Shown here: positions 1-7,680 of the stretch, piece by piece
Position numbering within the stretch: the first letter of the stretch is position 1
How the letters are laid out: each line of letters opens with the position of its first letter
Origin: Sebaldella termitidis ATCC 33386
Lineage (GTDB): Bacteria; Fusobacteriota; Fusobacteriia; Fusobacteriales; Leptotrichiaceae
Length of the DNA: 64,000 bases
NCBI RefSeq assembly: GCF_000024405.1
Contig: NC_013517.1
Location: forward strand, 4,354,843-4,418,842
Direction: 5' to 3'
The notes under the pieces: model-generated
The model's database searches: none
The model's input: the letters and a program-made list of their open reading frames with translations, nothing else
Told to the model about the DNA's origin: nothing
Program-made: the position numbers and the translations under genes

Positions 1-368
1 AGCTCCATATTAATATATTTATCCAAATCAGGCAGCCCCATAAAAGGAATATATTCCAGCTCCGACAGCGAATCAGGGTCTCTCAAAGCATTGAGCAGCA
101 CTTCTTTTCCCTGGGCAATCATCCATAGATTAAAATAAAGAGAAGTATCATCACTGACATATCCGTTTATTGCTTTACAGGCCATATCCAGCCATACGCA
201 TTCATTGATACTTTCCAGATATTTTCCGGTATACAGATAAAACTCTATTCTTTCTTTTTGATCAAGCTTTGAAATATGCTCATGTCCGAACTCGTGGAAG
301 AAATTTAAGTCATTACCGCTTTTTTCCCTGAAAAGATCAATTAATTTCCAATATGATTCCTTTGTCAT
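1..368 (-). CDS. DUF4240 domain protein (3' truncated by window edge)
   Basis: The first 122 residues are visible; the gene runs off the left edge. The start is the ATG at 368 behind a strong AGGAGG site. The protein opens with an FW-LI-like helix (YWKLIDLFRE) and carries a G-Y-SDD-S-YF-LW-I-G-E block followed by AL-DPDSL. This is the pattern I know from DUF4240 proteins, whose biochemical role is unknown. No signal peptide or membrane segment is visible, so it is probably cytoplasmic. It is divergent from the next gene. DUF4240 proteins often occur in accessory clusters with other small proteins, as here, but no function can be assigned. Confidence 0.75.
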   Translation of the reverse strand, partial: MTKESYWKLIDLFREKSGNDLNFFHEFGHEHISKLDQKERIEFYLYTGKYLESINECVWLDMACKAINGYVSDDTSLYFNLWMIAQGKEVLLNALRDPDSLSELEYIPFMGLPDLDKYINME

Positions 369-574
369 CACTATCCTCCTTACTTAAAGTTATTATGCTG
401 TTTACTTTTTGTTCTTAATTAATTATAACGTGATTTTCTGTTTAGTAAAGACCATCTGATAAACTAATTATAATTTTATACGAAAGTACATAATACTGCA
501 CCGGAATAAAATAACCAAATCGTTAATTAGATATATAAAAATCTCAGGAAACATTATTAAGAAAATAATTATAA

Positions 575-604
575 TTGACAAATACATATAAATATATGTA
601 TAAT
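575..604 (+). promoter_or_regulatory. sigma-70-type promoter for the YwqK-like gene
   Basis: TTGACA at 575-580 and TATAAT at 599-604, separated by 18 nt: two perfect hexamers about 40 nt before the start codon at 646. Confidence 0.7.
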
Positions 605-645
605 TAATAACATTTAAAAGATAAAATAATAAAGGGTGGTAAATA

Positions 646-1221
646 ATGAAGTTTTTGGTATATTTTTTTATTTCTATTTCTTTGATATCTTCAACTGAAA
701 TAGATTTTTTTAGTATTAAAATCGAAAAAGGGAAAAATAAAGAGAGAGTATACAGCTCAGACGGGAAAATCTTGGATAAAGCAATAAGCATAATAAATTT
801 CCCCGAAGAATTAAGTATAGCATCAAAAGAAGGGTATAATATTTCCGGTTTATGCGATACAGAAAACATAAATATCACTAAAATATCAAAAATTGACGTG
901 GAATTCAAAAACGGTATTTCTACACAAAATATAAAATGCTATAACAGAAAGAATATTTTATTTTTTGAAAGTGAAATATTGGAAAATAATTTCCTCAGAA
1001 TATCAAAATATGATATAAACGGAATATTGGATCAAAAAAAGCTATATAATGATAATATTATTGAATTTTATTCATATTATGATAACGGTCAGATATTAAA
1101 GGAAGGAAACTTTAAAAACCATAAAAAAGAAGGCACATGGAAGGAATATTACAAAGACGGAAGTTTAAAAAGCGTAACAGAGTTTAAAAAAGACAGAATT
1201 ATAAATATTGTAAAGTATTAA
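646..1221 (+). CDS. secreted YwqK/MORN-like repeat protein
   Basis: 191 residues, with a short hydrophobic N-terminal signal (about residues 1-17) that predicts export. The middle (about 20-140) is unrecognised. The last 48 residues are exactly two 24-residue units (YYDNGQ... and YYKDGS...) of the YY-NG-x-x-x-x-G-x-x-x-x-x-x-x-G-W-x-Y type. These are the repeats of the YwqK family, which databases often label toxin-antitoxin system antitoxin on weak grounds. The same unit makes up most of the large protein at 28456-30015. Start is ATG with a GGGTGGT ribosome site. It is followed after 21 nt by another secreted protein and is probably co-transcribed. Molecular role unknown; protein binding is plausible. 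Confidence 0.7.
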   Translation: MKFLVYFFISISLISSTEIDFFSIKIEKGKNKERVYSSDGKILDKAISIINFPEELSIASKEGYNISGLCDTENINITKISKIDVEFKNGISTQNIKCYNRKNILFFESEILENNFLRISKYDINGILDQKKLYNDNIIEFYSYYDNGQILKEGNFKNHKKEGTWKEYYKDGSLKSVTEFKKDRIINIVKY

Positions 1222-1242
1222 ATGAAAGGGTGAGGAAAAATC

Positions 1243-1866
1243 ATGAAAAAAATTATGATATTATTGGTATTATTAGGAGGATTCACATTTAGTTCGACAG
1301 TTTACATTGATATTGCAGGACCGGAATATCTGACAGTAAATGCAGATCAAGGTTTTAATCTAAACGGAATTCCATTGCACATGTTTACTAAAAAAGGAAG
1401 AGATACCGAAGCAAGAGCATACAAATTAACCGGTTATACAGTATCCGGAAAAGTGTATGCCGCAGAGAAGCTTTACAGTTATTTTCTGGAAAAAATTGCT
1501 AAAAACGAGACTTTTGAAGAGGAATTAAATAAATTATCAGAATTACCCTCAGAGGAGAAAGAAAACATACTGAATTCCCTGAGCAAAAGCTTTACCTCAA
1601 AATGGAGCGACAACGGAGTAAAGATAATTATCAGCAATTCTTCCAATAAAAAACTGTTTAATAAGAAAACAAGAAAAAGTGCTATATTTTATGACGATGT
1701 GGAGCATAAATTATATTTCAACGAGGATTTATTTGATTTCACAGACAAAGAAAAAATTACAGGCTCTGTAGGATATGCAAACTATGACCATTTTCTGTTT
1801 TATAATAATGAAAAATGGAATGAATGGGATTTTTCAGACATAAATGATTTTTTTGGCGTTAAGTAA
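1243..1866 (+). CDS. hypothetical secreted protein
   Basis: 207 residues, family not recognised. The N-terminus is a clear signal peptide (MKK, hydrophobic core to about residue 17, then SST), so it is exported to the periplasm or outer membrane. The mature part is charged and mixed alpha/beta, with no cysteine cluster, no transmembrane helix and no catalytic motif that I can name. It lies 21 nt behind the YwqK-like gene on the same strand, and a strong terminator follows at 1937. The two likely form a bicistronic unit, and a joint envelope function is a reasonable guess from position only. Confidence 0.6.
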   Translation: MKKIMILLVLLGGFTFSSTVYIDIAGPEYLTVNADQGFNLNGIPLHMFTKKGRDTEARAYKLTGYTVSGKVYAAEKLYSYFLEKIAKNETFEEELNKLSELPSEEKENILNSLSKSFTSKWSDNGVKIIISNSSNKKLFNKKTRKSAIFYDDVEHKLYFNEDLFDFTDKEKITGSVGYANYDHFLFYNNEKWNEWDFSDINDFFGVK

Positions 1867-1936
1867 AATGAAGTAAGTAATAATAAATTTTTTTAATAAC
1901 TTAGCTTGTAACAATCTCTAAATAAATAACACACAG

Positions 1937-1968
1937 GAACGGTATCTGATCCGATACCGTTCTTTGTT
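1937..1968 (+). terminator. rho-independent terminator
   Basis: Perfect 10-bp stem (1937-1946 with 1953-1962), 6-nt loop, then a T-rich tail. It ends the two-gene unit at 646-1866. Confidence 0.75.
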
Positions 1969-1992
1969 TAAAAACAGGCAGATATCTTATCA

Positions 1993-2358
1993 TTAATAAA
2001 TTTCAAATATTAAAGCAGATATCTCGGCTTGCGAGATTAACTTTTCAAAATATACGCATAAAACTTTTATTCCATATAAGATATCTTCGACAGCATATCC
2101 CCAGTCTCCAGCTAATTCATCAGCTGCGAATTTCCCTTCCTCTAATACCTTCAAAGCCTGCCGGGCTTGCTCAGCCAGAATTTCCATAGCATAGGAATCA
2201 GTATTTCCGCTAAAATTCTCCAAAAAATTAAAAACAATATCACATTCATCTATATAATCAAGAACAGCCATATACACATCTCCGGAAATACTCTGTTCGT
2301 CATATATTTCTTTTATTTCTCCGTTTTTCTTTTCCAAAACCCTAAATAAAGCTGACAT
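1993..2358 (-). CDS. small acidic hypothetical protein
   Basis: 121 residues, very rich in Glu and Asp, with predicted long helices and no signal peptide. Start ATG at 2358 follows a GGAGGAG ribosome site. I do not recognise the family. Size, acidity and the neighbourhood (DUF4240 gene, YwqK-like gene, secreted unknown) resemble polymorphic-toxin immunity genes, but that is only a contextual guess and no toxin is visible. The gene converges on the terminator of the 646-1866 unit and is separated from the S1 gene by the S1 terminator, so it is transcribed on its own. Confidence 0.55.
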   Translation of the reverse strand: MSALFRVLEKKNGEIKEIYDEQSISGDVYMAVLDYIDECDIVFNFLENFSGNTDSYAMEILAEQARQALKVLEEGKFAADELAGDWGYAVEDILYGIKVLCVYFEKLISQAEISALIFEIY

Positions 2359-2390
2359 TTTTCACTCCTCCATAAATCATCAATATAAGC

Positions 2391-2427
2391 AAAGGACTGT
2401 ATCACTTTGGAAATGATACAGCCCTTC
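2391..2427 (-). terminator. terminator of the S1-domain gene
   Basis: Stem 2394-2404 with 2414-2424 (one mismatch). On the minus strand a CTTT-rich tail follows. It lies just after the stop of the S1 gene. Confidence 0.65.
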
Positions 2428-2443
2428 TATATAAACTATTTTA

Positions 2444-4489
2444 TTATTCTTCTTTTTTTACACCATAAATTTCGAGAAGCTCTTTTAATTCTTTTTCTTC
2501 CTCCATTTCAGAAATCTTCTTTACAGAAAGGATAACTGACTTTCTTTTTTCATGCATTTCCGTGATAATTCCTTCTACTGTATCTCCTACAGCCAGTGTT
2601 GTATTTTCCGGAAGCTCCTTTTTAGGAATCAAAGCGCTGAATCTGTCTGTGAGCTTTACTATATAACCGTTTTCTATCTCATTTTCTACAGATACTTTTA
2701 CTTTATTTCCTATTTTATACATGCTTTCCATTTCTTTCCATGGTGATTGAGTAAGCTGTTTTATTCCTCCGCTGATTTTTTTCTCTTTCTCGTCAATTTT
2801 CAGAATTCTAAAGTTAACTATATCTCCGAGCTTATATTCTTTATGCTCTTCCTTTTCCCATGAAAAATCATTACGATGTATGAATACCTCCAAACCGTCT
2901 TCCAGTTCGGCAAATATTCCGTATTCCTGAATATTTATCACTTTTCCGCTTACTTCCTGATTCAGAGTGTATTTATCATGTATATTTGCCCATATATCAT
3001 CCAGAATAGCTTTCATGCTTAATGATACTCTTCTTTTTTCCTCATTAAATTCAAGAATCTTAAATTTAATTTTTTCTCCTACAGTAAATTTCTCTTTCAG
3101 ATTATTTACCCGTCTGTATGAAATTTCAGAAATATGAACCATTCCTTCCACATTTTCCTCCATTTCAACTAAAAGTGCAAAATCCAGTATTTCTTTTATC
3201 TCTCTTTCCAGAATCTGTCCTTTTTGATACTTGTCCTTTACAGTTTCCCACGGGTCACTGCTCAGACGCTTTATACTCAGCTTAAATATCTTAGCATCTT
3301 TATTCAGCTCTATAATCTTTGCTTTTACAGTATCTCCCAGCTTGAACTGTTCTATTACTCCAGTATGTGCTCCCCATGATATTTCAGAAATATGTATAAA
3401 TCCGAGTACATCATCCACACTTGGAAGTATTGCAAAATCCAGTATTTTTTCTATTACTCCCTCTACTGTATCTCCTACTTTATAGTTTTCGACAAGCTTA
3501 TCCCAAGGGTTTTCATCCAGCTGCTTTACACTTAATTTATAGTTTCTTCCCTTTTCGTCTATCTCTATTATTCTTGCTTTCAGCTTTTGCCCCAATGAAT
3601 AACATTTTGACAATTCCTCTATCGGATGCCAGCTTATTTCAGAAATATGTATAAACCCTCTGTTATGCTCATGCTCTACCACAATACCGAAAGGCATTAC
3701 TTCACTCACTTCCGCCTCAAGCACATCTCCTGTTTTATACTTTGCTATAAATATATTCCACGGATCTTCCTTCATTTGCTTTATACTCATTTTTATTTTC
3801 TTGTTTTCTTTATCTAATTCTATTATTTTGGCTTTTATTTTATCATTTGCATTAAATAAATGTTTCAGATCTTTTACTGATGACCAGTCTACTTCGGAAA
3901 TATGTATAAATCCTGTTGTTTTTCCTAAATCTACTATTAATCCGAAATCCAGAATTTCCTTTATTGTTCCTTCCAGTACATCTCCCTTTTGGACTGTCTG
4001 ATAAAAATCTTCCTCTTCTTTTTTTACTAAATCACTTCTTGACAATGTCAGATTTTTTGTATCTTTATCTATTATCAAAAACTTAAATTTTTTATTTTTA
4101 TATTCATCATCACGTCTTAAATTAGAAATCGAAAACGGAAGGAAGCCAATATTTTTCCCTAATTTTACTTTATATCCGCCTTTTATTTTTTCTATTATTT
4201 CTCCCTGAATAATATCCCCTGTTTCATATGAAGCAAATTCTTTTTCTTTATCCAGCAAAAACTTAGAAACTATGATATTTTCACCATCGTTTCTTATGAT
4301 TTTCACTTCTACGACTTCACCCACATTAAGATTTTCAATCTCGTTGGTATAAATTTTACCTTCAAGCTTGTCATTAACATCTAGATAAGAAAAGTCTTTT
4401 TCTTTTCTAAGTATTATTCCCTCTATCAGTTCCCCTTTCTTCTTTTCCTCCGGTAAATACTCATTTAACAGCGTCTCGAATTCATTCAT
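2444..4489 (-). CDS. rpsA: 30S ribosomal protein S1-like, eight S1 domains
   Basis: 681 residues built almost wholly of S1 RNA-binding domains. I count eight, of roughly 75-85 residues each. The central ones (about residues 165-500) carry the best G-F-H-IS-E motifs (GFIHISE three times, then GMVHISE). Domains 1, 2 and 8 are degenerate. Typical S1 proteins have four to six domains. The likely role is binding mRNA at the ribosome during initiation. It is the third gene after HPr and ispH. In several Fusobacterium and Clostridia genomes an S1 array is fused to the C-terminus of IspH; here the two are separate genes 118 nt apart. Start ATG at 4489 has an AGGAG site. Confidence 0.9.
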   Translation of the reverse strand: MNEFETLLNEYLPEEKKKGELIEGIILRKEKDFSYLDVNDKLEGKIYTNEIENLNVGEVVEVKIIRNDGENIIVSKFLLDKEKEFASYETGDIIQGEIIEKIKGGYKVKLGKNIGFLPFSISNLRRDDEYKNKKFKFLIIDKDTKNLTLSRSDLVKKEEEDFYQTVQKGDVLEGTIKEILDFGLIVDLGKTTGFIHISEVDWSSVKDLKHLFNANDKIKAKIIELDKENKKIKMSIKQMKEDPWNIFIAKYKTGDVLEAEVSEVMPFGIVVEHEHNRGFIHISEISWHPIEELSKCYSLGQKLKARIIEIDEKGRNYKLSVKQLDENPWDKLVENYKVGDTVEGVIEKILDFAILPSVDDVLGFIHISEISWGAHTGVIEQFKLGDTVKAKIIELNKDAKIFKLSIKRLSSDPWETVKDKYQKGQILEREIKEILDFALLVEMEENVEGMVHISEISYRRVNNLKEKFTVGEKIKFKILEFNEEKRRVSLSMKAILDDIWANIHDKYTLNQEVSGKVINIQEYGIFAELEDGLEVFIHRNDFSWEKEEHKEYKLGDIVNFRILKIDEKEKKISGGIKQLTQSPWKEMESMYKIGNKVKVSVENEIENGYIVKLTDRFSALIPKKELPENTTLAVGDTVEGIITEMHEKRKSVILSVKKISEMEEEKELKELLEIYGVKKEE

Positions 4490-4607
4490 ATTATTACTCC
4501 TTTTAAACTTAGTGTTTTGTCTAACTATATACTAAATAAACCAATATTTATTAACATCAAAACTATTGTTCCCGTTTCTGCTTATTTTTGTCTGTACTGA
4601 CAGGGTA

Positions 4608-5483
4608 TTAGTCTTCCAGTTCTTTTATTTTATTTTCTATTATTGCTATTAATTCTTCAGGAGTGGATGCTCCCGCAGATACTCCTAATTTTCTTACTCC
4701 GTCTAACATATGTTTCTTTATATCATCGTTATTTTCAATCAGATAACTTTTTTCATTAAGATTTTTTGATATCTGATAAAGCTTTTTTGTATTTGAGCTC
4801 TGCTCGCTTCCTATTATAAAAACTGCGTCTACTTCCTGTGCCAGCTTTTCAATCGCCGACTGTCTCTGATGTGTTGCTCCGCAGATAGTCTTTACTACTT
4901 TATAATTAATGAATCTGTTTATTATATAGTCATTTATCTCCTGAAATATAAATCTGTTATAAGTTGTCTGAAATAAAAATACCCATTTTTCATTTATGTC
5001 CAGCTCTGCCTGCTTTAATTCATCAAGGCTTCCAAAAATCAAGGGCTTTATTCCATAGCTGGTTATTCCCTTTACTTCCGGATGATCTTTATCTCCTATA
5101 AATACACTCTTATATCCTCTTTGCTCCCAGATCACTACCTGATCCCTTGCACTCTTTACATAAATGCATGCCATGTCAATCAGCTTTACACCAATTTCCA
5201 GGAGCTTTTTCTGTACATTCTGTGTTGTTCCGTGTGCCCTGATTATTACAATATCTCCGCTTTTCAGAGGTGTATTATTATTTAATACATCTTCCTCAGA
5301 TACAAAAATAACACCTTTTTTAAGTAATTTTTCTATTACGAATTCGTTATGCACCAGCATACCCAGAACATATATCTGTCCCCTGTTCATATCAACGTAT
5401 CTGTGTACCTCGTCCACTGCTTCCCTTACACCAAAGCAAAATCCCATATGCTCGGCTCTGATAATCTCTATATTAAGTTTCAT
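4608..5483 (-). CDS. ispH: 4-hydroxy-3-methylbut-2-enyl diphosphate reductase
   Basis: Last step of the MEP isoprenoid pathway: HMBPP is reduced to IPP and DMAPP by a [4Fe-4S] enzyme. 291 residues, normal length. The three cluster cysteines are visible: Cys16 in GFCFGV, Cys106 in DMACIYV and Cys201 in TICGAT. So are the RAHG (82-85), HPEV-G (134-139) and GAST-PEELI substrate motifs. The second motif departs from the usual DATCPFV. The start overlaps the end of the HPr gene by 11 nt, with its ribosome site inside that gene, so the two are translationally linked. The S1 gene follows. Confidence 0.93.
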   Translation of the reverse strand: MKLNIEIIRAEHMGFCFGVREAVDEVHRYVDMNRGQIYVLGMLVHNEFVIEKLLKKGVIFVSEEDVLNNNTPLKSGDIVIIRAHGTTQNVQKKLLEIGVKLIDMACIYVKSARDQVVIWEQRGYKSVFIGDKDHPEVKGITSYGIKPLIFGSLDELKQAELDINEKWVFLFQTTYNRFIFQEINDYIINRFINYKVVKTICGATHQRQSAIEKLAQEVDAVFIIGSEQSSNTKKLYQISKNLNEKSYLIENNDDIKKHMLDGVRKLGVSAGASTPEELIAIIENKIKELED

Positions 5484-5742
5484 TAAATTTCTCCTCTTCG
5501 ATTAAAATTCTAAGAGCTTCCAAAACTTCCTCCTCATCTTCACCGTCTGCAGTTATTGCCAGTACTCTGCCTTTTTCAGCAGCCAGAAGCATAAGTCCCA
5601 TTATACTTCTCCCGTTTACTTCTTCTCCGTTTGTTTTTACAATTATTTCCGAATCATACTCACTTACCAGCTCTACAAATTTAGACGACGGCCTCGCATG
5701 AAGACCTGCCTCATTTTTTATCTCCACTTTTATTTCCTTCAT
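5473..5742 (-). CDS. ptsH: phosphocarrier protein HPr
   Basis: 89 residues, cytosolic, carrying phosphate from Enzyme I to all sugar EIIA domains. His15 sits in the canonical GLHARP block and Ser46 in NGRSIMGLM, so both the PTS phosphorylation site and the regulatory Ser site of HPr kinase are present. The usual partner ptsI is not adjacent; instead the gene heads ptsH-ispH-S1. It would serve the EIICB at 22568 and the EIIA at 11730. Start ATG follows AGGAGA. A TATAAT-type -10 is visible near 5782-5787. Confidence 0.93.
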   Translation of the reverse strand: MKEIKVEIKNEAGLHARPSSKFVELVSEYDSEIIVKTNGEEVNGRSIMGLMLLAAEKGRVLAITADGEDEEEVLEALRILIEEEKFNET

Positions 5743-5914
5743 GTTTTGAATCTCCTAAAATTTTTATCTTTAAATAACTTAATTATATCGTATTATCAAA
5801 AATTTTTAAAGTGCTTATTTTTGGTTTTATTACAGATTTTGTAAATATTTCAGACAAAAGCCGTTATTTTCAATCTTAATACAAATTATTCCCATTGGTT
5901 TTTTTTTGTAAAAA

Positions 5915-5952
5915 ACTGACGGGACTTAGTAAATCCTCATCAGCTTTTCTTT
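5915..5952 (-). terminator. probable terminator of the GH1 gene
   Basis: On the minus strand, AGCTGATG and CGTCAG arms flank a loop and are followed by TTTTTT, just past the stop of the 5961-7370 gene. The stem is short with a G-U pair. Confidence 0.5.
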
Positions 5953-5960
5953 TGGAAGCT

Positions 5961-7370
5961 TTATTCAAATTCATCTTCAAGCGGTTCAAAGCCATTTTCT
6001 TCAATTACTTTTTTTATCCAGTATCCTGATTTTTTTATTGTTCTGTTTCTTGTTTTCAAATCAAGAGATACATAACCGTATCTGTTTTTATAAGCATTAG
6101 TCCATGACCAGTTATCCACAAATGTCCACAGGTGATATCCCTGACAGTTCGATCCTTCTTCCATTGCTTTATGAAGCCATTCCAAATGTTCCTTTATGAA
6201 TTCTATTCTGTAATCATCCTCTATCATACCGTCTTTATTTATAAAACGCTCTTCATTCTGCACTCCCATGCCATTTTCCGATATAAACCATTTGATATTG
6301 CCAAATTCATTTTTTACACGCATTGCTATATCATAAATTGATTTCGGATATATTTCCCAGCCTCTGTACACATTCATACGTCTGTTAGGCATTTCATAAT
6401 CATCAAAATACCAGTTAGGTGTAAATGGTGCATTTACATTAGGAGCATATTTAGGAGCATTTACACGCTGCGGCTGGTAATAGTTTATCCCTATAAAGTC
6501 TACAGTATTTTCTTTTATTAATTCCTTTTCCCCAGGAAGGATATCAAACATACAGTCATGCTTTTCCAAAATTTCCAGATATTCATCATCGTATTGTCCG
6601 TTTACGCACGGATCCATAAATATCATATTAAAAAACAGATCTGCAACCCTTGCAGCATACTTATCCGCACTTCTTGCGCTTCTTGGTATCGGCGGAAGAA
6701 GATCCAGCACTATTCCTATTTCTCCGCTCAGCTGTAAACTTTTATATACTTTACAAGCTCCCGCATGTGCAAGAAGAATGTTATAGCTCGCCTGTGCAAA
6801 GGATTTTGTACTTAATTCCGCAGGATATATAAAATTATACAGATATGCTCCTTTTGTGTGTGCAACAGGCTCATTAAAAGTTATCCATCTTTTTACTCTG
6901 TCACCGAAAAGCTCAAAAGCTGTCTTAGCAAACTTTACATATAGCTCTGTTACCTTTTTACTTTTAAAGCCTCCATATTTCTGCTCAAGCTCAATGGGAG
7001 TATCAAAGTGAAAAAGATTCATTACAGGTTCAATCCCGTTTTCCAGCATTTCATTGATATAATTATTATAAAATTCCACAGCTTTTGGATCCGGCTCGCC
7101 TGTTTCAAGATTTTTTATAAGTCTTGTCCACTGAATAGATGTTCTGAATGACTTTAAGCCTAATTCCGCCATTATTTTTATGTCTTCCTTATATCTGTTA
7201 TAGCTGTCGCATGTTATCTTCGGTCCTACATTCTGGTAAAAACGCTCTTTATCATTTTTATACCAGTAGTCCCATAAAGATTCATGCGGTTTATCCTGTG
7301 ACCCTTCACTCTGCGGTCCGCTTGACGCTGTACCCCAATCAAAATTTTCCGGAAATTTAAGCTTTTTCAT
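5961..7370 (-). CDS. GH1 family 6-phospho-beta-glucosidase
   Basis: 469 residues, typical for glycoside hydrolase family 1. The acid/base Glu is in TFNEP (about residue 165) and the nucleophile Glu in SENG (about 364). The N-terminal F-P-F-WG-A-S-Q-EG block is intact. Near the C-terminus, W-SWTNAYKNRYGYV supplies the Ser-Lys-Tyr set that binds the 6-phosphate in phospho-beta-glycosidases, so I favour hydrolysis of PTS-imported beta-glucoside phosphates. No signal peptide, hence cytosolic. It stands alone, without an adjacent beta-glucoside EII, so the transporter must be encoded elsewhere. A plain beta-glucosidase remains possible. Confidence 0.88.
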   Translation of the reverse strand: MKKLKFPENFDWGTASSGPQSEGSQDKPHESLWDYWYKNDKERFYQNVGPKITCDSYNRYKEDIKIMAELGLKSFRTSIQWTRLIKNLETGEPDPKAVEFYNNYINEMLENGIEPVMNLFHFDTPIELEQKYGGFKSKKVTELYVKFAKTAFELFGDRVKRWITFNEPVAHTKGAYLYNFIYPAELSTKSFAQASYNILLAHAGACKVYKSLQLSGEIGIVLDLLPPIPRSARSADKYAARVADLFFNMIFMDPCVNGQYDDEYLEILEKHDCMFDILPGEKELIKENTVDFIGINYYQPQRVNAPKYAPNVNAPFTPNWYFDDYEMPNRRMNVYRGWEIYPKSIYDIAMRVKNEFGNIKWFISENGMGVQNEERFINKDGMIEDDYRIEFIKEHLEWLHKAMEEGSNCQGYHLWTFVDNWSWTNAYKNRYGYVSLDLKTRNRTIKKSGYWIKKVIEENGFEPLEDEFE

Positions 7371-7595
7371 ATCTATATCCTCCTAAGGTTAAAATCTATT
7401 TTACCAATTGTGCATTTCACACTTTACAAAAAATAAAACTTAATATTACAACCATATTTTCATATTATAAACTCTGTGATTTATAAAAAAACTCAAATAT
7501 TTCACAAATAAAATTAAGAGTATTAAAAGTTTTTTCTAAGATTTCTAAGCTATACTTAAAATATAAAAATATTTTTCTTCATATACCCCCTTGAG

Positions 7596-7625
7596 ACTGT
7601 TGAATTTGATTCAACAGTTTTTTTT
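7596..7625 (+). terminator. perfect hairpin with T8 tail
   Basis: 9-bp perfect stem (7596-7604 with 7610-7618), 5-nt loop, then T8 on the plus strand. No plus-strand gene precedes it. On the minus strand it is the second hairpin after pheT and is directly followed by GGGGGTATATGAA. Confidence 0.55.
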
Positions 7626-7631
7626 CTAATA

Positions 7632-7675
7632 AAAAGATGCTTTCACTGCTTTTGCTTCATGTGAAAACATCTTTT
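7632..7675 (-). terminator. pheT terminator
   Basis: On the minus strand AAAAGATGTTTTCAC pairs with GTGAAAGCATCTTTT across a 14-nt loop and ends in a T-run, immediately after the pheT stop. Confidence 0.7.
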
Positions 7676-7680
7676 CTTTT

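Larger units (their letters stand above)
7371..7680. other. 310-bp gene-free stretch with two hairpins
   Basis: AT-rich spacer between the GH1 gene and pheT. It holds two terminator-like hairpins (7596-7625 and 7632-7675) and the leader of the GH1 gene. No tRNA, riboswitch or small ORF that I can support. Confidence 0.6.

Noticed and set aside
468..908. 146-residue minus-strand open frame
   Set aside because: It overlaps the promoter and 5' half of the well-supported plus-strand gene at 646 and encodes low-complexity hydrophobic sequence with no ribosome site.
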